A stretch of 47,026 nucleotides of DNA from Streptomyces sp. CBMA123 (GTDB lineage: Bacteria > Actinomycetota > Actinomycetes > Streptomycetales > Streptomycetaceae). Of this stretch, positions 1 to 8,517 are shown piece after piece. Under the pieces are notes generated by a model. That model made no database searches and was not told where the DNA came from. It saw only the letters and a list, made by a program, of their open reading frames with translations. The stretch's first letter is position 1; the number at the start of each line of letters is the position of its first letter. The position numbers were made by a program, and so were the translations under genes. The stretch lies in assembly GCF_014596465.1 (NCBI RefSeq), contig NZ_MECK01000412.1, positions 1 to 47,026 of the forward strand. Direction: 5' to 3'.

Positions 1-488
1 AGGCACTGCTGCGGGCGGCCGCGCGACTGCGGCTGGCCCGCGCCCGGACCCGGCTGCGCGAGGCCCCCGCCGGAGACGGCCTGCGGAGGTGGAACGCGGC
101 CGCCCCCGATGCCCTGGCCGCCGTCACCGCCCGCGCCGAACACGACGCGGGTGCCGCCCTGCTGGCCTGGGCCGAGGCCGCCCGGGACGACACCGCCCGC
201 GCCCTCCTGCACGACCTGCACCGGCTGTTCACCCTGAGCCGCATCGACGCGTACGGCACACTGCTGCTCGCCGCCGGGGACATCGCTCCCGACCTGGCAG
301 CGGACCTGCCCGACCTGCAGGAACGATCCGTCGCACGGCTGGCGGAGCACCCTCTCACCCTGGTGGACGCCTTCGACCTGCCCGAGGCCTTCTACGCCCG
401 CCGGCCCATCGCCGGGCCGAACTACCAGGAGGCCTTCGACCCGACCGTCCCGGAGCCCTGGGCGGCCTCGGAGATCCGAAACGCCTGA
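1..488 (+). CDS. Acyl-CoA oxidase, C-terminal end (gene starts before the window)
   Basis: The frame is open from the left edge to a TGA at 486-488, giving 161 residues. The helical, Ala/Leu/Arg-rich segment ends in a pattern typical of the C-terminal domain of actinobacterial acyl-CoA oxidases: LHRLFTLSRID about 80 residues before the end, then LVDAFDLPEAF and a short tail. These FAD enzymes oxidise acyl-CoA to trans-2-enoyl-CoA in beta-oxidation. The N-terminal FAD/substrate-binding part is missing only because the window starts inside the gene. The next gene lies on the other strand, with a weak hairpin between them. An acyl-CoA dehydrogenase-like relative with the same C-terminal fold is the main alternative. 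The family call is recognition from memory of the conserved C-terminus. Confidence 0.7.
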   Translation, partial: ALLRAAARLRLARARTRLREAPAGDGLRRWNAAAPDALAAVTARAEHDAGAALLAWAEAARDDTARALLHDLHRLFTLSRIDAYGTLLLAAGDIAPDLAADLPDLQERSVARLAEHPLTLVDAFDLPEAFYARRPIAGPNYQEAFDPTVPEPWAASEIRNA

Positions 489-531
489 AGGCCCGGGAGA
501 GCCGAGCGCCCGCGAGGACCGCCCCGGGCCT
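489..531. terminator. Candidate bidirectional terminator
   Basis: Nine-base arms AGGCCCGGG (489-497) and CCCGGGCCT (523-531) can pair around a 25-base loop. They lie between the converging acyl-CoA oxidase and NTF2-like genes. There is no U-tract, as usual in high-GC actinomycetes; the long loop keeps confidence low. Confidence 0.35.
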
Positions 532-557
532 CCCGCCGTGTCGTCGACCGACCGCCC

Positions 558-917
558 CTACACCTCGGGCCCGTACGCGCCGAAGCCCCGGCAGACCAGG
601 CCGTCGCGGAAGGTGAGCACCTCCGCGACGGCCCGGCCGCGCTCGTTGCGGTAGTTGATGACGAGGGTGTCGACGGAGGCCAGCACGGACTCGACGGTGA
701 AGCGCAGGTCGGGCAGGTGCCGCAGGCCCTTCGACCAGTAGACCCGCAGGGCCTCCTTGCCGCGCACCTCACCGGCCGGGTCGCCGATCAGCTCGACGAT
801 CCGGGGCGAGGCGAAGACGACGTCCTCGGTGTAGTGGGCGAGGATGCGCTCCAGGTCGTGGGAGTTCCAGGCGGCGGCCCAGTCCTGGGCGAAGCGGGTG
901 GCGAAGTCGTGGTCCAT
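558..917 (-). CDS. SnoaL/NTF2-like family protein
   Basis: A 119-residue protein with the NTF2-like (cone-shaped alpha+beta) pattern: an N-terminal helix with WAAAWNSHDLERILAHYTED, then FASPRIVELIGDP, the segment GKEALRVYWSKGL, and four beta strands ending in GFGAYGPEV. This is the usual size for the SnoaL-like/NTF2 superfamily, whose members range from isomerases and hydrolases to ligand-binding proteins, so no reaction can be named. There is no signal peptide. The ATG at 915-917 is used; the ribosome binding site in front of it is poor (GTCCTGGGCC). It converges with the upstream oxidase and stands alone on its strand, 54 bases downstream of the TMEM175-like gene. Confidence 0.75.
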   Translation of the reverse strand: MDHDFATRFAQDWAAAWNSHDLERILAHYTEDVVFASPRIVELIGDPAGEVRGKEALRVYWSKGLRHLPDLRFTVESVLASVDTLVINYRNERGRAVAEVLTFRDGLVCRGFGAYGPEV

Positions 918-971
918 GGCCCAGGACGCTACGACAACCGGCCCTCCCCCGCCCGCCGTTCCACGATCCGG

Positions 972-1592
972 TCAGCTCGCCGGGTCCAGCAGCGGCACCC
1001 GTACCTGGTTGAAGCCGTAGTAGAGCGCCAGCAGCCCGTGCACGGCGAGCGCGGCCGGGGCGGACAGGAACGCCAGGGCGACGGTCAGCGGGTAGACCAC
1101 CAGGCCGACCTCGAACCGCCACCGGGCGGCCCGCGCCGCCGGCACGTCCACCCGCTCGTCGAAGCAGCGGCCGGTGCGGGTGGCGTAGTTCCAGAACACG
1201 CTGAACAGCACGGCCTGGCCGACCATCACCCCGCCGTACACGGCGGCGGCGACGTTGGCCGCCGAGCCGTTGCGCAGGTTCTGGGCGACCACGGCGGTCG
1301 GGAAGGGCAGCACCGAGATCAGCATCAGCAGAAGCAGGTTGAGGAACATCAGGGTGCGGTCGACCCGGGCGAGGTGGGCGAACAGGGTGTGGTGGTTCAC
1401 CCACACCACGCCGATCACCAGGAAGCTCACCACGTACGCGAAGTAGGACGGCCACTGGGCGCCGAGCGCCCGCCACAGCTCCGTCGCGCCGTGCGCCTGC
1501 GGAATCCTGATCTCCAGCACCAGCAGGGTGATCGCGATGGCGAACACCCCGTCGCTGAACGCCTCGATCCGGCCCGTGTCCGTTGTCTCCAC
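972..1592 (-). CDS. TMEM175-family (DUF1211) potassium channel-like membrane protein
   Basis: Six hydrophobic segments fill a 206-residue protein. The first carries the signature RIEAFSDGVFAIAIT, the RxxxFSD motif that forms the filter helix in bacterial TMEM175 potassium channels. VWVNHHTLF, which follows in TM3, is also typical. Bacterial members are about 200 residues and assemble as tetramers in the plasma membrane. The GTG at 1590-1592 is preferred because it puts the FSDG motif at residue 13, as in relatives; a TTG at 1632-1634 would add 14 residues but has no better ribosome binding site. The gene stands alone. Conduction of K+ is a family property, not shown here. Confidence 0.8.
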   Translation of the reverse strand: METTDTGRIEAFSDGVFAIAITLLVLEIRIPQAHGATELWRALGAQWPSYFAYVVSFLVIGVVWVNHHTLFAHLARVDRTLMFLNLLLLMLISVLPFPTAVVAQNLRNGSAANVAAAVYGGVMVGQAVLFSVFWNYATRTGRCFDERVDVPAARAARWRFEVGLVVYPLTVALAFLSAPAALAVHGLLALYYGFNQVRVPLLDPAS

Positions 1593-1643
1593 CGGCAGAG
1601 CATCCCAGCCGGGCGGCGCCACCCCGCCGCGCAACGCCGCAGC

Positions 1644-1677
1644 CGCCCGCCGATCCGGACCGCCCGCCGATCCGGAC
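1644..1677. repeat. 17-bp perfect tandem duplication
   Basis: CGCCCGCCGATCCGGAC occurs twice head to tail (1644-1660 and 1661-1677) just upstream of the TMEM175-like gene and is followed by further GGCGGGCGG stutter. It looks like replication slippage in GC-rich non-coding DNA. No binding role is evident. Confidence 0.7.
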
Positions 1678-1820
1678 CACCCGGCGGGCGGCGGGCGGCA
1701 CTGTCATCACGAGTCCAGGACCAATAGAAGGTCAAGCAAAGAAAAAGCCCTGGTAAAGTGACCTGGCCGCGGCGGGAGACCGCGGCCGTCATCAGGGGGC
1801 ACCACCGCCATCCCGTTCCA

Positions 1821-1856
1821 CCGCACTTGTCACGGTGGCGGATGCCGCACTTCTCA
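1821..1856. promoter_or_regulatory. Direct repeats in front of the DUF1906 operon
   Basis: CCGCACTTGTCAC (1821-1833) and CCGCACTTCTCAC (1844-1856) are 12/13 identical with starts 23 bases apart, about two helical turns. They lie 78 bases before the ATG at 1934. A regulator binding as a pair on one face of the DNA would fit; the site is not recognised. The rest of 1593-1933 has an A-rich stretch around 1720-1755 and no gene. Confidence 0.3.
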
Positions 1857-1933
1857 CGCCCGGCCACCCGGCGACGACCGCCCGTGCCGCCGCCGAGAGG
1901 TGACGGCGCCCCACCGGAAAGCAGGAACGGTCC

Positions 1934-4132
1934 ATGGCTGACGAGATGGTTCGTCTGGCGCAGAAGTTCATCAACACGACCTACAACAGCGGCGCCACGC
2001 TCGGCATATCGAAGCTGGAGGAGGACGGTCGGACCGGCTGGCCGACGATGTACGCGCTGACCCGCGCGCTCCAGTACGAGATGGGCATCACCTCCCTCTC
2101 GAACTCCTTCGGCCCGACCACCCTCTCGACGCTCCAGGCCAAGTACCCGAAGCTGGACGAGTCGACCGTCCCGTCCGCGAACCTCTGCCGGATCCTCCAG
2201 TCCGCCCTCTACTGCAAGGGCTACGACGGCGGCGAGATCAACGGCCAGTACAACGACCGGGTGAAGGCGGCCGTCGCCAGGCTCAAGACCCACATGGGCC
2301 TGGACTCGGTGTTCCCGGGCAGTTCCCTCGAACCGAAGGTGGTCAAGGGTCTGCTCACCATGGACGCGTACGTCACCGTCAACGGCGGGACGGACGGCGT
2401 CCGGGCCATCCAGCGGTGGCTGAACGGCCGCTACGTCAACCGCAAGGACTTCTTCGTCATCCCCTGCGACGGGCACCACTCGCGGGACGTCGCGAGGTCC
2501 ATGCTGCTCGCGATCCAGTACGAGCTGGGCATGGCCGACGGCACCGCGAACGGCGCCTTCGGGCCCGGCACCCAGGCGGGGCTGAAGGCCCACACGGTCT
2601 CGCTCGGCGCCACCGGCACCTGGTCGACGCTGTTCACGGCGGCGATGATCCTCAACAAGCGGGACGTCCCCCTCGGCGACTTCACCGCCTCGGTGAAGAG
2701 CGGCGTCGAGGCGTTCCAGTCCTTCGTGAAGCTGCCGGTCACCGGCACGGGCGACTTCCAGACCTGGGCCTCGCTGCTGGTCTCCTACGGCGATCAGAGC
2801 CGCCGGGGCTCCGCCTGCGACGGCGTCACCAAGATCACTCCGGCCCGCGCCCAGGCACTCAAGGACGCCGGCTACCAGTACATCGGCCGCTACCTCTCCA
2901 ATGCCTCGACCACCAGCCTGCCGGAGAAGCAGATCCAGCCGGGCGAGCTGGCCACCATCAAGCAGTACGGCCTGCGCTGCTTCCCGATCTACCAGACCTG
3001 GAGCCGGTCGGCGAGCTACTTCAGCTACCCCCAGGGCAACAGCGACGCCTTCCGGGCGGTCGAGTGGGCGCGCTTCCACGGCTTCAAGCCCGGCACCACC
3101 ATCTACTTCGCGGTCGACTACGACGCCATGGACGGCGAGGTGACCGAGTTCGTCATCCCGCACTTCCGGGGCATCCACCACACGATCAGCGAGAACTCCC
3201 CCTACCGGGTGGGCATCTACGGGCCGCGCAACGTCTGCCAGCGGGTCGCCGACGCCGGCTTCGCGGAGACCAGCTTCGTCTCCGACATGTCCAGCGGCTT
3301 CTCCGGCAACCTCGGCTACCCGATGCCGAGCAACTGGGCGTTCGACCAGATCGCCACCATCACCGTCGGCTCGGGCGCGGGCGCCATCGAGATCGACAAC
3401 GACATCGCCTCCGGACGGGACACCGGCCAGGGCGACTTCGACCCCGGCTCCCCCACCGTCGCCGGGCTCGACGTGGACCTGGACAAGGCCGCCTACCGCG
3501 ACCCGATGCTCCGCGACGTGCAGAACTACCTCACCTCGATCGGCGTCCCGGAGACCGGCGGCTCCGGCTGGACCGACGACGACTGGGTCACCATCGGCGG
3601 GATCTCCACCACCAAGGCCTTCGACCTGGTACTCAGTGCGGACTGGCTGTTCACCGCGCTGGCCCGGGAGTTGAAGCTGCGCAAGGCCCTGATCCAGGCC
3701 CCCGTCCTGTGGGAGCTGCGCAAGCTCAACCCGCTCGACCCGGCCGCCGACGCCGCCGTCCGCAACGGCATCCTGGAGGACTGCAGCACCGGCTGGGGCC
3801 AGATCTTCGCCCGGGTCGCCATCGCCGCCCGCAACTACTGCCTCAAGGAGGGCCTGATCAACGGCTCCCCGCTGGCCGAACCCAACCTGCGGGAGGTCTG
3901 GGACAAGCTCCAGGACCCGGCCTACAACATCCGGTCGGTCGCCTACCTGACGGTCTACAACTCCCACCAGCTCAAGATCGCCCGCCCGGGGCTGACCACC
4001 AGCCCGGCCGACACCCAGGCCCTGCTGGCCCGGTACAACGGCCTCGGCGAGGACGCCCAGCAGTACGGCCGCGAGCTGATCGGCCTGTACAACGTGCTGG
4101 AGGGCTACAACCTGCTGTCCCGCACCAAGTGA
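1934..4132 (+). CDS. Peptidoglycan-binding-like / DUF1906 glycoside-hydrolase-like protein
   Basis: A 732-residue protein in three parts. Residues about 1-285 hold four degenerate helical repeats of the peptidoglycan-binding type (for example FGPTTLSTL and GAFGPGTQAGLKAH). Residues about 293-515 are a DUF1906 (Rv2525c-like) TIM-barrel: GSACDGVTKITPARAQAL, YIGRYLSN, IYFAVDYDA, YRVGIYGPRNVC, NWAFDQIAT and IEIDNDIA, with the acidic residues expected of a glycosidase-like pocket. Residues about 515-732 are helical and unknown. DUF1906 proteins act on or bind cell-wall glycans, but no signal peptide is visible: the N-terminus MADEMVRLAQKF is an amphipathic helix. The ATG at 1934 follows AGGAAC. 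The gene overlaps the next one by GTGA, so the three genes 1934-5210 likely form an operon. Confidence 0.85.
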   Translation: MADEMVRLAQKFINTTYNSGATLGISKLEEDGRTGWPTMYALTRALQYEMGITSLSNSFGPTTLSTLQAKYPKLDESTVPSANLCRILQSALYCKGYDGGEINGQYNDRVKAAVARLKTHMGLDSVFPGSSLEPKVVKGLLTMDAYVTVNGGTDGVRAIQRWLNGRYVNRKDFFVIPCDGHHSRDVARSMLLAIQYELGMADGTANGAFGPGTQAGLKAHTVSLGATGTWSTLFTAAMILNKRDVPLGDFTASVKSGVEAFQSFVKLPVTGTGDFQTWASLLVSYGDQSRRGSACDGVTKITPARAQALKDAGYQYIGRYLSNASTTSLPEKQIQPGELATIKQYGLRCFPIYQTWSRSASYFSYPQGNSDAFRAVEWARFHGFKPGTTIYFAVDYDAMDGEVTEFVIPHFRGIHHTISENSPYRVGIYGPRNVCQRVADAGFAETSFVSDMSSGFSGNLGYPMPSNWAFDQIATITVGSGAGAIEIDNDIASGRDTGQGDFDPGSPTVAGLDVDLDKAAYRDPMLRDVQNYLTSIGVPETGGSGWTDDDWVTIGGISTTKAFDLVLSADWLFTALARELKLRKALIQAPVLWELRKLNPLDPAADAAVRNGILEDCSTGWGQIFARVAIAARNYCLKEGLINGSPLAEPNLREVWDKLQDPAYNIRSVAYLTVYNSHQLKIARPGLTTSPADTQALLARYNGLGEDAQQYGRELIGLYNVLEGYNLLSRTK

Positions 4133-4488
4133 GCACCCGCGCGGACCCGGAAGCCTCGCGGACCCGGAGCTACTCGCCCACGGCCGCCGCCCTGAACCTC
4201 CTGCTGGGGGTGCCCGGCGTCGTCCCGGTCTGGCTGCTCTACCACTTCGCCACCAACTGGCCGCTCGCCGCGCTCGGTTGGACCAGCCGTGAGCCGACGG
4301 AGAACGACGGCATCGTGCCCTGGCTGATGCTGCCCGGCCCCCTGGTGCTCGGCGCCACGATCCTCTGGTGCCTCGCCAACCGGGCCGTACGGCGCCGCAC
4401 CGCCCCGCACGGCCGCCGCGCGGTGTACTGGCCGACCAGCGTCCTGCTGACCCTGGTGCCCACGTTCGTGCTGATCATCGTCCTGTAG
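4129..4488 (+). CDS. Small integral membrane protein, unknown function
   Basis: A 119-residue protein starting at the GTG at 4129-4131, which overlaps the stop codon of the DUF1906 gene, so translation is probably coupled. After a polar N-terminus of about 16 residues come three hydrophobic segments: around LLLGVPGVVPVWLLYHF, WLMLPGPLVLGATILWCLA and VLLTLVPTFVLIIVL. The stretch between the first two (GWTSREPTENDGIVP) is probably extracytoplasmic if the N-terminus is inside. No family is recognised. Its position between a cell-wall glycan protein and an exported M15-like protein suggests an envelope role, which is inference from context only. Confidence 0.7.
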   Translation: MSTRADPEASRTRSYSPTAAALNLLLGVPGVVPVWLLYHFATNWPLAALGWTSREPTENDGIVPWLMLPGPLVLGATILWCLANRAVRRRTAPHGRRAVYWPTSVLLTLVPTFVLIIVL

Positions 4489-4499
4489 GAGAAGAAGAG

Positions 4500-5210
4500 A
4501 TGGAAGACGTGCAGACCGGAATCACCCGGCGGACCGCGGTCAGGAGCGCCACCGTCATCGGCACCGCCGTGGCCGTGACCGCGCTGCTCCCGGGCGTCGC
4601 CTCGGCGGCTCCGAGCGCCTCCCCGAAGGCGACCGGACTCCCGGAGCGCAAGCTCCCGACCAGCGCCAACGGCTGGACGATCGAGAAGGAGACGAACCAC
4701 GTCTCCACCGTCTGGACCCGCCAGGTGGCCGGTACCGGGCTGTCGGTGGACGTCCGCATCGGCGACGTGGAGGAGATCCTCGTCCACCTGATCCGGCGCT
4801 TCCACTACGAGGTCGAGGAACTCCCGAGCGGTGACCTGCTCGGCTGGCAGGAGATCGGCAGCCTGCGCGCGGCACTGCCGGAGTCGAACCTCGCCTCCGG
4901 CACGGCCGTGCGGATCCGCCCCGGCGCCTCGGCGAAGGGCGGGCTCTTCCCGTACCAGGAAGTGGTGCTGCGGGACGTCCTCGCCGAGTGCCAGGGCGTC
5001 GTGCGCTGGGGCGGCGACGACGACGAGGTGGACGAGTCGCTGTTCTACCTCGCGCTCGGCCCGGAGGACCGCCGGGTGAACCGGCTCGCCGACCGGCTCC
5101 GCGGCTGGGGTGCCCGCCCCGGTGAGGGCGCGGGCACCCCGGTGGACGTGCTGTCCCCGGACCGCCGCGCCGAGGCGGACGGCCTGGCCCGCGCCCAGCG
5201 CGCGTCCTGA
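4500..5210 (+). CDS. Tat-exported, degenerate M15 (VanY/D-Ala-D-Ala carboxypeptidase-like) protein
   Basis: The ATG at 4500 follows AGGAGAAGAAGAG, 11 bases after the preceding stop. Residues 10-37 form a twin-arginine signal (TRRTAVRS, hydrophobic core, cleavage near VASA-APS). The mature part follows the layout of M15 peptidases: NGWTIE, a strand/helix with [28 protein letters not shown] around residues 128-141 and [18 protein letters not shown]. In active M15 enzymes these are SNHASGTAxD and RWGGDW..MHFE. Here the first zinc-binding His is Leu131, the Asp is Arg138 and the last His is Leu, so all three metal ligands are gone. A binding or scaffold role at the cell wall is likelier than carboxypeptidase activity. 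The family assignment is by motif layout; the substrate is unknown. Confidence 0.7.
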   Translation: MEDVQTGITRRTAVRSATVIGTAVAVTALLPGVASAAPSASPKATGLPERKLPTSANGWTIEKETNHVSTVWTRQVAGTGLSVDVRIGDVEEILVHLIRRFHYEVEELPSGDLLGWQEIGSLRAALPESNLASGTAVRIRPGASAKGGLFPYQEVVLRDVLAECQGVVRWGGDDDEVDESLFYLALGPEDRRVNRLADRLRGWGARPGEGAGTPVDVLSPDRRAEADGLARAQRAS

Positions 5211-5219
5211 CCGTCGTCG

Positions 5220-5251
5220 GGGCGGATGCGGCACCCGGGCCGCACCCGCCC
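5220..5251. terminator. Bidirectional terminator hairpin
   Basis: Arms 5220-5232 (GGGCGGATGCGGC) and 5239-5251 (GCCGCACCCGCCC) pair over 13 positions with one mismatch around a six-base loop, followed by CTTTCC on the plus strand. It separates the converging envelope operon and metE. Confidence 0.65.
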
Positions 5252-5274
5252 TTTCCGACTCCGTACCGGCCCGG

Positions 5275-7590
5275 TCAGCCCGCGAGCTCCTCCCGCAGGC
5301 GGCGGGCGGCGCCGACCAGGCTGTCCAGCGAGGCGCGGGTCTCGGGCCAGCCGCGGGTCTTCAGGCCGCAGTCGGGGTTGACCCAGAGCCGCTCGGCCGG
5401 GATCGCCGCGAGGCCGGCCCGCAGCAGCTCGACGGCCTCCTCGGTGCTCGGCACCCGCGGCGAGTGGATGTCCCACACCCCGGGGCCGACCTCGCGCGGG
5501 TACCCGGCCCGGGCCAGTTCGCCGGCGACCTCCATGTGGGAGCGGGTCGCCTCCAAGGAGATGACGTCCGCGTCGAGTTCGTCGATCGCGGTCATGATCG
5601 CGCCGAACTCGGCATAGCACATGTGGGTGTGGATCTGGGTGTCGGCCCGGACCCCGGAGGTCGCCAGCCGGAAGGCCTCGGTGGCCCAGTCCAGGTAGGC
5701 CGGGCGGGCGGCGGCCCGCAGCGGCAGGGTCTCGCGCAGGGCCGGCTCGTCGACCTGGACGACGGCGGCGCCGGCCGCCTCCAGGTCGGCGACCTCGTCG
5801 CGCAGGGCCAGCGCCACCTGCCGGGCGGTCTCGGCCAGGGGCTGGTCGTCGCGGACGAAGGACCAGGCGAGCATGGTGACCGGCCCGGTCAGCATGCCCT
5901 TGACCGGGCGGTCCGTCAGGTCCTGGGCGTAGCGGAACCAGTCAACGGTCATCGGGCGCGGGCGGGAGAGGTCCCCGGCGAGGACCGGCGGGCGCACGTA
6001 GCGGGTGCCGTAGGACTGCACCCAGCCGTGCCGGGTGGCGAGGTAGCCGGTGAGCTGCTCGGCGAAGTACTGGACCATGTCGTTGCGTTCGGGCTCGCCG
6101 TGCACCAGGACGTCCAGGCCGGTCTTCTCCTGGTACGCGATGACCTCGCGGACCTCGGCCTCCATCCGCTCCCGGTAGGCGGACGCGTCGATCCGCCCGG
6201 CGGTCAAGTCGGCCCGGGCGACGCGCAGTTCGGTGGTCTGTGGGAAGGAGCCGATGGTGGTGGTCGGCAGCGGGGGCAGCCCGAGCCGGGCCCGCTGGGC
6301 CCCGACGCGCTCGGGGTAGGCCTGGGCGCGCCGGGTGTCGTCCGGGGTGACGGCCTCGGACCGGGCCCGGACGGCCGGGTCGCGGGTGATCGGCGAATTG
6401 GCGCGGGAGGCCAGGTCGGCGCGGTTGGCGGCGAGTTCGGCGGTGATCGCGCCGGTGCCCGCGCGCAGGCCGCGGGCCAGCAGGGCGGCTTCCCGGGCCT
6501 TCTGCTGGGCGAAGGCGAGCCAGCGCAGGATCTGCGGGTCGACGTCGCGTTCGGCGGCGGCGTCGATGGGCACGTGCAGCAGGGAGCAGGACGGCGCGAC
6601 GTCGACTCGGTCGGCGAGCCCGAGCAGGGTGGCCAGGGTGGCCAGCGACGCGCCCAGGTCGTTGATCCAGACGTTGCGGCCGTCGATCACCCCGGCGACC
6701 AGGCGCTTACCGGGCAGTCCGCCGACGGCGGCGAGGTCGTCCAGGTTGGCGGCGGCGGGGCCGGTGAAGTCCAGCGCCAGGCCGTCGACCGGGGCCTTGG
6801 CCAGCACGGGCAGGGCATCGCCGAGCCGGTCGAAGTAGCTCGCCACCAGCAGCTTGGGCCGCTCGGTCAGCGCGCCCAGCTCGCGGTAGGCGCGGGCGGC
6901 GGCGCCCAACTCGGCCGGGGTGCGGTCCTGGACCAGCGCGGGCTCGTCCAGTTGCACCCACTCGGCGCCGGCGGCCTTCAACTCCGCGATCAGCCGCGCG
7001 TAGACGGGCAGCAGCCGGTCCAGCAGGGTGATCGGCTGGAAGTCCTCCGCCACGCCCGGCGCGGGCTTGGCGAGCAGCAGGTACGTCACCGGTCCGACCA
7101 GCACCGGGCGGGCGGCGTGGCCGAGCGCGAGCGCCTCGCGCAGCTCGCCGACGGCCTTGGCCGGGTCGGCGGCGAAGACCGTGTCCGGCCCCAACTCCGG
7201 CACCAGGTAGTGGTAGTTGGTGTCGAACCACTTGGTCATCTCCAGTGGCGCGACGTCCTGGGTGCCGCGCGCCATGGCGAAGTAGCCGTCCAGCGCGTCG
7301 GCGTCGACGGCGGCCCGGTGCCGGGCGGGGATCGCGCCGACGGCGACGCTGGTGTCCAACACGTGGTCGTAGAACGAGAAGTCGCCGGCCGGCACCTCCT
7401 GGACGCCCGCCTCGGCCAGCTGCCGCCAGTTCTCCCGGCGCAGTTCGGTGGCGGTGGCGAGCAGCGCCTCGGCGGTGACGGTGCCCTTCCAGTAGCCCTC
7501 GATCGCCTTCTTCAGTTCCCGGCCCCGGCCCTGGCGGGGGTAGCCGTACGCGGTGGCGAGGGTCGCCGCGGCTGCGGACTTCGTGGTCAA
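5275..7590 (-). CDS. metE: Cobalamin-independent methionine synthase
   Basis: Transfers a methyl group from 5-methyltetrahydropteroyl-triglutamate to homocysteine in the cytosol. At 771 residues the length is normal for MetE, with both (beta-alpha)8 domains. The N-terminus reads [19 protein letters not shown]; the C-terminal catalytic barrel has [26 protein letters not shown], the zinc ligands in [18 protein letters not shown], and [11 protein letters not shown] with the final zinc Cys. The start is a TTG (7588-7590): no ATG or GTG fits, and GAAGGAG lies at the right distance before it. The mRNA has a long leader containing a cobalamin riboswitch, so expression should fall when B12 is available and a B12-dependent MetH (not in the window) can work. 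Confidence 0.97.
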   Translation of the reverse strand: MTTKSAAAATLATAYGYPRQGRGRELKKAIEGYWKGTVTAEALLATATELRRENWRQLAEAGVQEVPAGDFSFYDHVLDTSVAVGAIPARHRAAVDADALDGYFAMARGTQDVAPLEMTKWFDTNYHYLVPELGPDTVFAADPAKAVGELREALALGHAARPVLVGPVTYLLLAKPAPGVAEDFQPITLLDRLLPVYARLIAELKAAGAEWVQLDEPALVQDRTPAELGAAARAYRELGALTERPKLLVASYFDRLGDALPVLAKAPVDGLALDFTGPAAANLDDLAAVGGLPGKRLVAGVIDGRNVWINDLGASLATLATLLGLADRVDVAPSCSLLHVPIDAAAERDVDPQILRWLAFAQQKAREAALLARGLRAGTGAITAELAANRADLASRANSPITRDPAVRARSEAVTPDDTRRAQAYPERVGAQRARLGLPPLPTTTIGSFPQTTELRVARADLTAGRIDASAYRERMEAEVREVIAYQEKTGLDVLVHGEPERNDMVQYFAEQLTGYLATRHGWVQSYGTRYVRPPVLAGDLSRPRPMTVDWFRYAQDLTDRPVKGMLTGPVTMLAWSFVRDDQPLAETARQVALALRDEVADLEAAGAAVVQVDEPALRETLPLRAAARPAYLDWATEAFRLATSGVRADTQIHTHMCYAEFGAIMTAIDELDADVISLEATRSHMEVAGELARAGYPREVGPGVWDIHSPRVPSTEEAVELLRAGLAAIPAERLWVNPDCGLKTRGWPETRASLDSLVGAARRLREELAG

Positions 7591-7761
7591 GGGACTCTCC
7601 TTCGCGAGCCTGGATCCTCAAGTGCCCGGCGACGGGACGAGAACGCGAAGGGATGACGAGACCGGACGGGACACCCGTACCCGGGTACGACTCCGCCTGG
7701 TGTGGTCGCCGACCCGCCCTCGAGGTCACCGGATGGCCGCGCGCGAACGGTCGCGCACGGG

Positions 7762-7978
7762 CAGTGGCAGGTCTTCGGACTCGCGGGCCCGCCCGTCCCC
7801 ATCGAGGACAGGCACCTACTGGCCGTCGCTTCCCAGACCCGTCCCGGGCCCAGTGCGTATGACGGCGGTCGTTCCCACTCACCGCTGCGGGGCAGTCCCG
7901 GACTGGCCAGTTGAAAGGCGTCACCGGATTCCCTCTTGCGACACCCCGCCTGGCGGACGGGGCGAACCAGCTGCACCG
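7762..7978 (-). promoter_or_regulatory. Cobalamin (B12) riboswitch in the metE leader
   Basis: Read on the minus strand, the leader contains the ordered conserved blocks of the cobalamin riboswitch: CTGGTTCG with a following GC-rich hairpin, GGAATCCGGTG, CCAGTCCGGGACTGCCCCGC (B12-box region), GCAGCGGTGAGTGGGAACGA, CGGGTCTGGGAAGCGACGGC and the closing GAGTCCGAAGACCTGCCACT. It ends about 170 bases before the TTG of metE. A -10-like TAGGCT at 7987-7982 would start transcription at the 5' edge of the element. Binding of adenosylcobalamin is expected to repress metE, as known for Streptomyces metE/nrdAB/cob leaders. Confidence 0.88.
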
Positions 7979-8058
7979 GCCAGCCTAGGGGCAGTGCGCC
8001 GGTTTCCGGCCGGAGAATCACGCAATCGTCCGCATGGTGAGACGTCGTCAGGCGCCGG

Positions 8059-8092
8059 CCGGGGCCGCTCCGGGGAAGTGGAGCGGCCCCGG
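8059..8092. terminator. Strong hairpin terminator (of the CAP-domain remnant)
   Basis: Perfect 13-base arms CCGGGGCCGCTCC (8059-8071) and GGAGCGGCCCCGG (8080-8092) enclose an eight-base loop. It lies immediately after the stop of the CAP-domain stub on the minus strand and also faces the metE promoter region. Confidence 0.7.
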
Positions 8093-8099
8093 GTGGACG

Positions 8100-8224
8100 T
8101 CAGCGGGTGCTGAAGTCGGCGTTCCAGGAGGCCGTGCCCGTACCTGCCAGGCCGACCTCGTTGTAGTCACCGATCATGATCCCCAGGTGGTCCGGGGAGT
8201 CGATCCAGCCGTCGACGGCCGCGT
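8100..8224 (-). pseudogene. CAP/SCP-domain (allergen V5-like) gene, 3' stub only
   Basis: The minus strand encodes about 41 residues ending in a TGA at 8100-8102: AAVDGWIDSPDH, then IMIGDYNEVGLAG and SWNADFSTR. This matches the last quarter of bacterial CAP-domain secreted proteins (W-x-SP-x-H-x3-I ... Y-x-x-x-G-x-G ... W-x-x-x-F). Everything upstream in that frame is unrelated: it is antisense to a LysE-like sequence. The catalytic-cavity His/Glu residues and signal peptide of a complete CAP protein are absent, so this is the 3' end of a gene cut by a deletion near 8225. Confidence 0.6.
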
Positions 8225-8226
8225 CC

Positions 8227-8463
8227 GTCTTCCTGACGCCGGCACCCCGGTTCCTCACCCCCCACCAGCCCGTACTCCCGCACGTACTGCTCCTCGCCAC
8301 CGCACAGGCGCTGCCGGTCGCCGCCTGGCTGACGGCCTGGACCATGGTGATCGGCGCCGCGACGGCAGCCCTCGGATCGGCCACCCTGCGCACCGCACTG
8401 GGTCGACGTGCCGGGACGGTCCTGGTCGCCCTCGGGCTACGGACGGCGGCCGCCTGGCCCTGA
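8227..8463 (+). pseudogene. LysE-family amino-acid exporter, 3' stub only
   Basis: From about 8227 to the TGA at 8461-8463 the plus strand encodes VFLTPAPRFLTPH, a hydrophobic segment (VLLLATAQALPVAAWLTAW), then GRRAGTVLVALGLRTAAAW. These are the last two transmembrane segments and C-terminal arginine pattern of LysE/RhtB translocators (about 200 residues when complete). The N-terminal two thirds are missing and the sequence before it belongs to the divergent CAP-domain stub. No start codon with a ribosome binding site gives a sensible product. Confidence 0.55.
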
Positions 8464-8517
8464 TACGGCCCCGCCGGACCGCGCACCCGAAGGCGCCGGT
8501 CCACCACGGCCGCAAAG

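Noticed and set aside
1427..3967. 846-codon open frame on the minus strand
   Set aside because: Antisense to the DUF1906 gene; composition is Gly/Val/Asp-rich without any domain and it crosses the TMEM175 region. A shadow of high-GC coding on the other strand.
5110..7656. 848-codon open frame on the plus strand
   Set aside because: Antisense to metE, which has all catalytic motifs; no family pattern in the plus frame.
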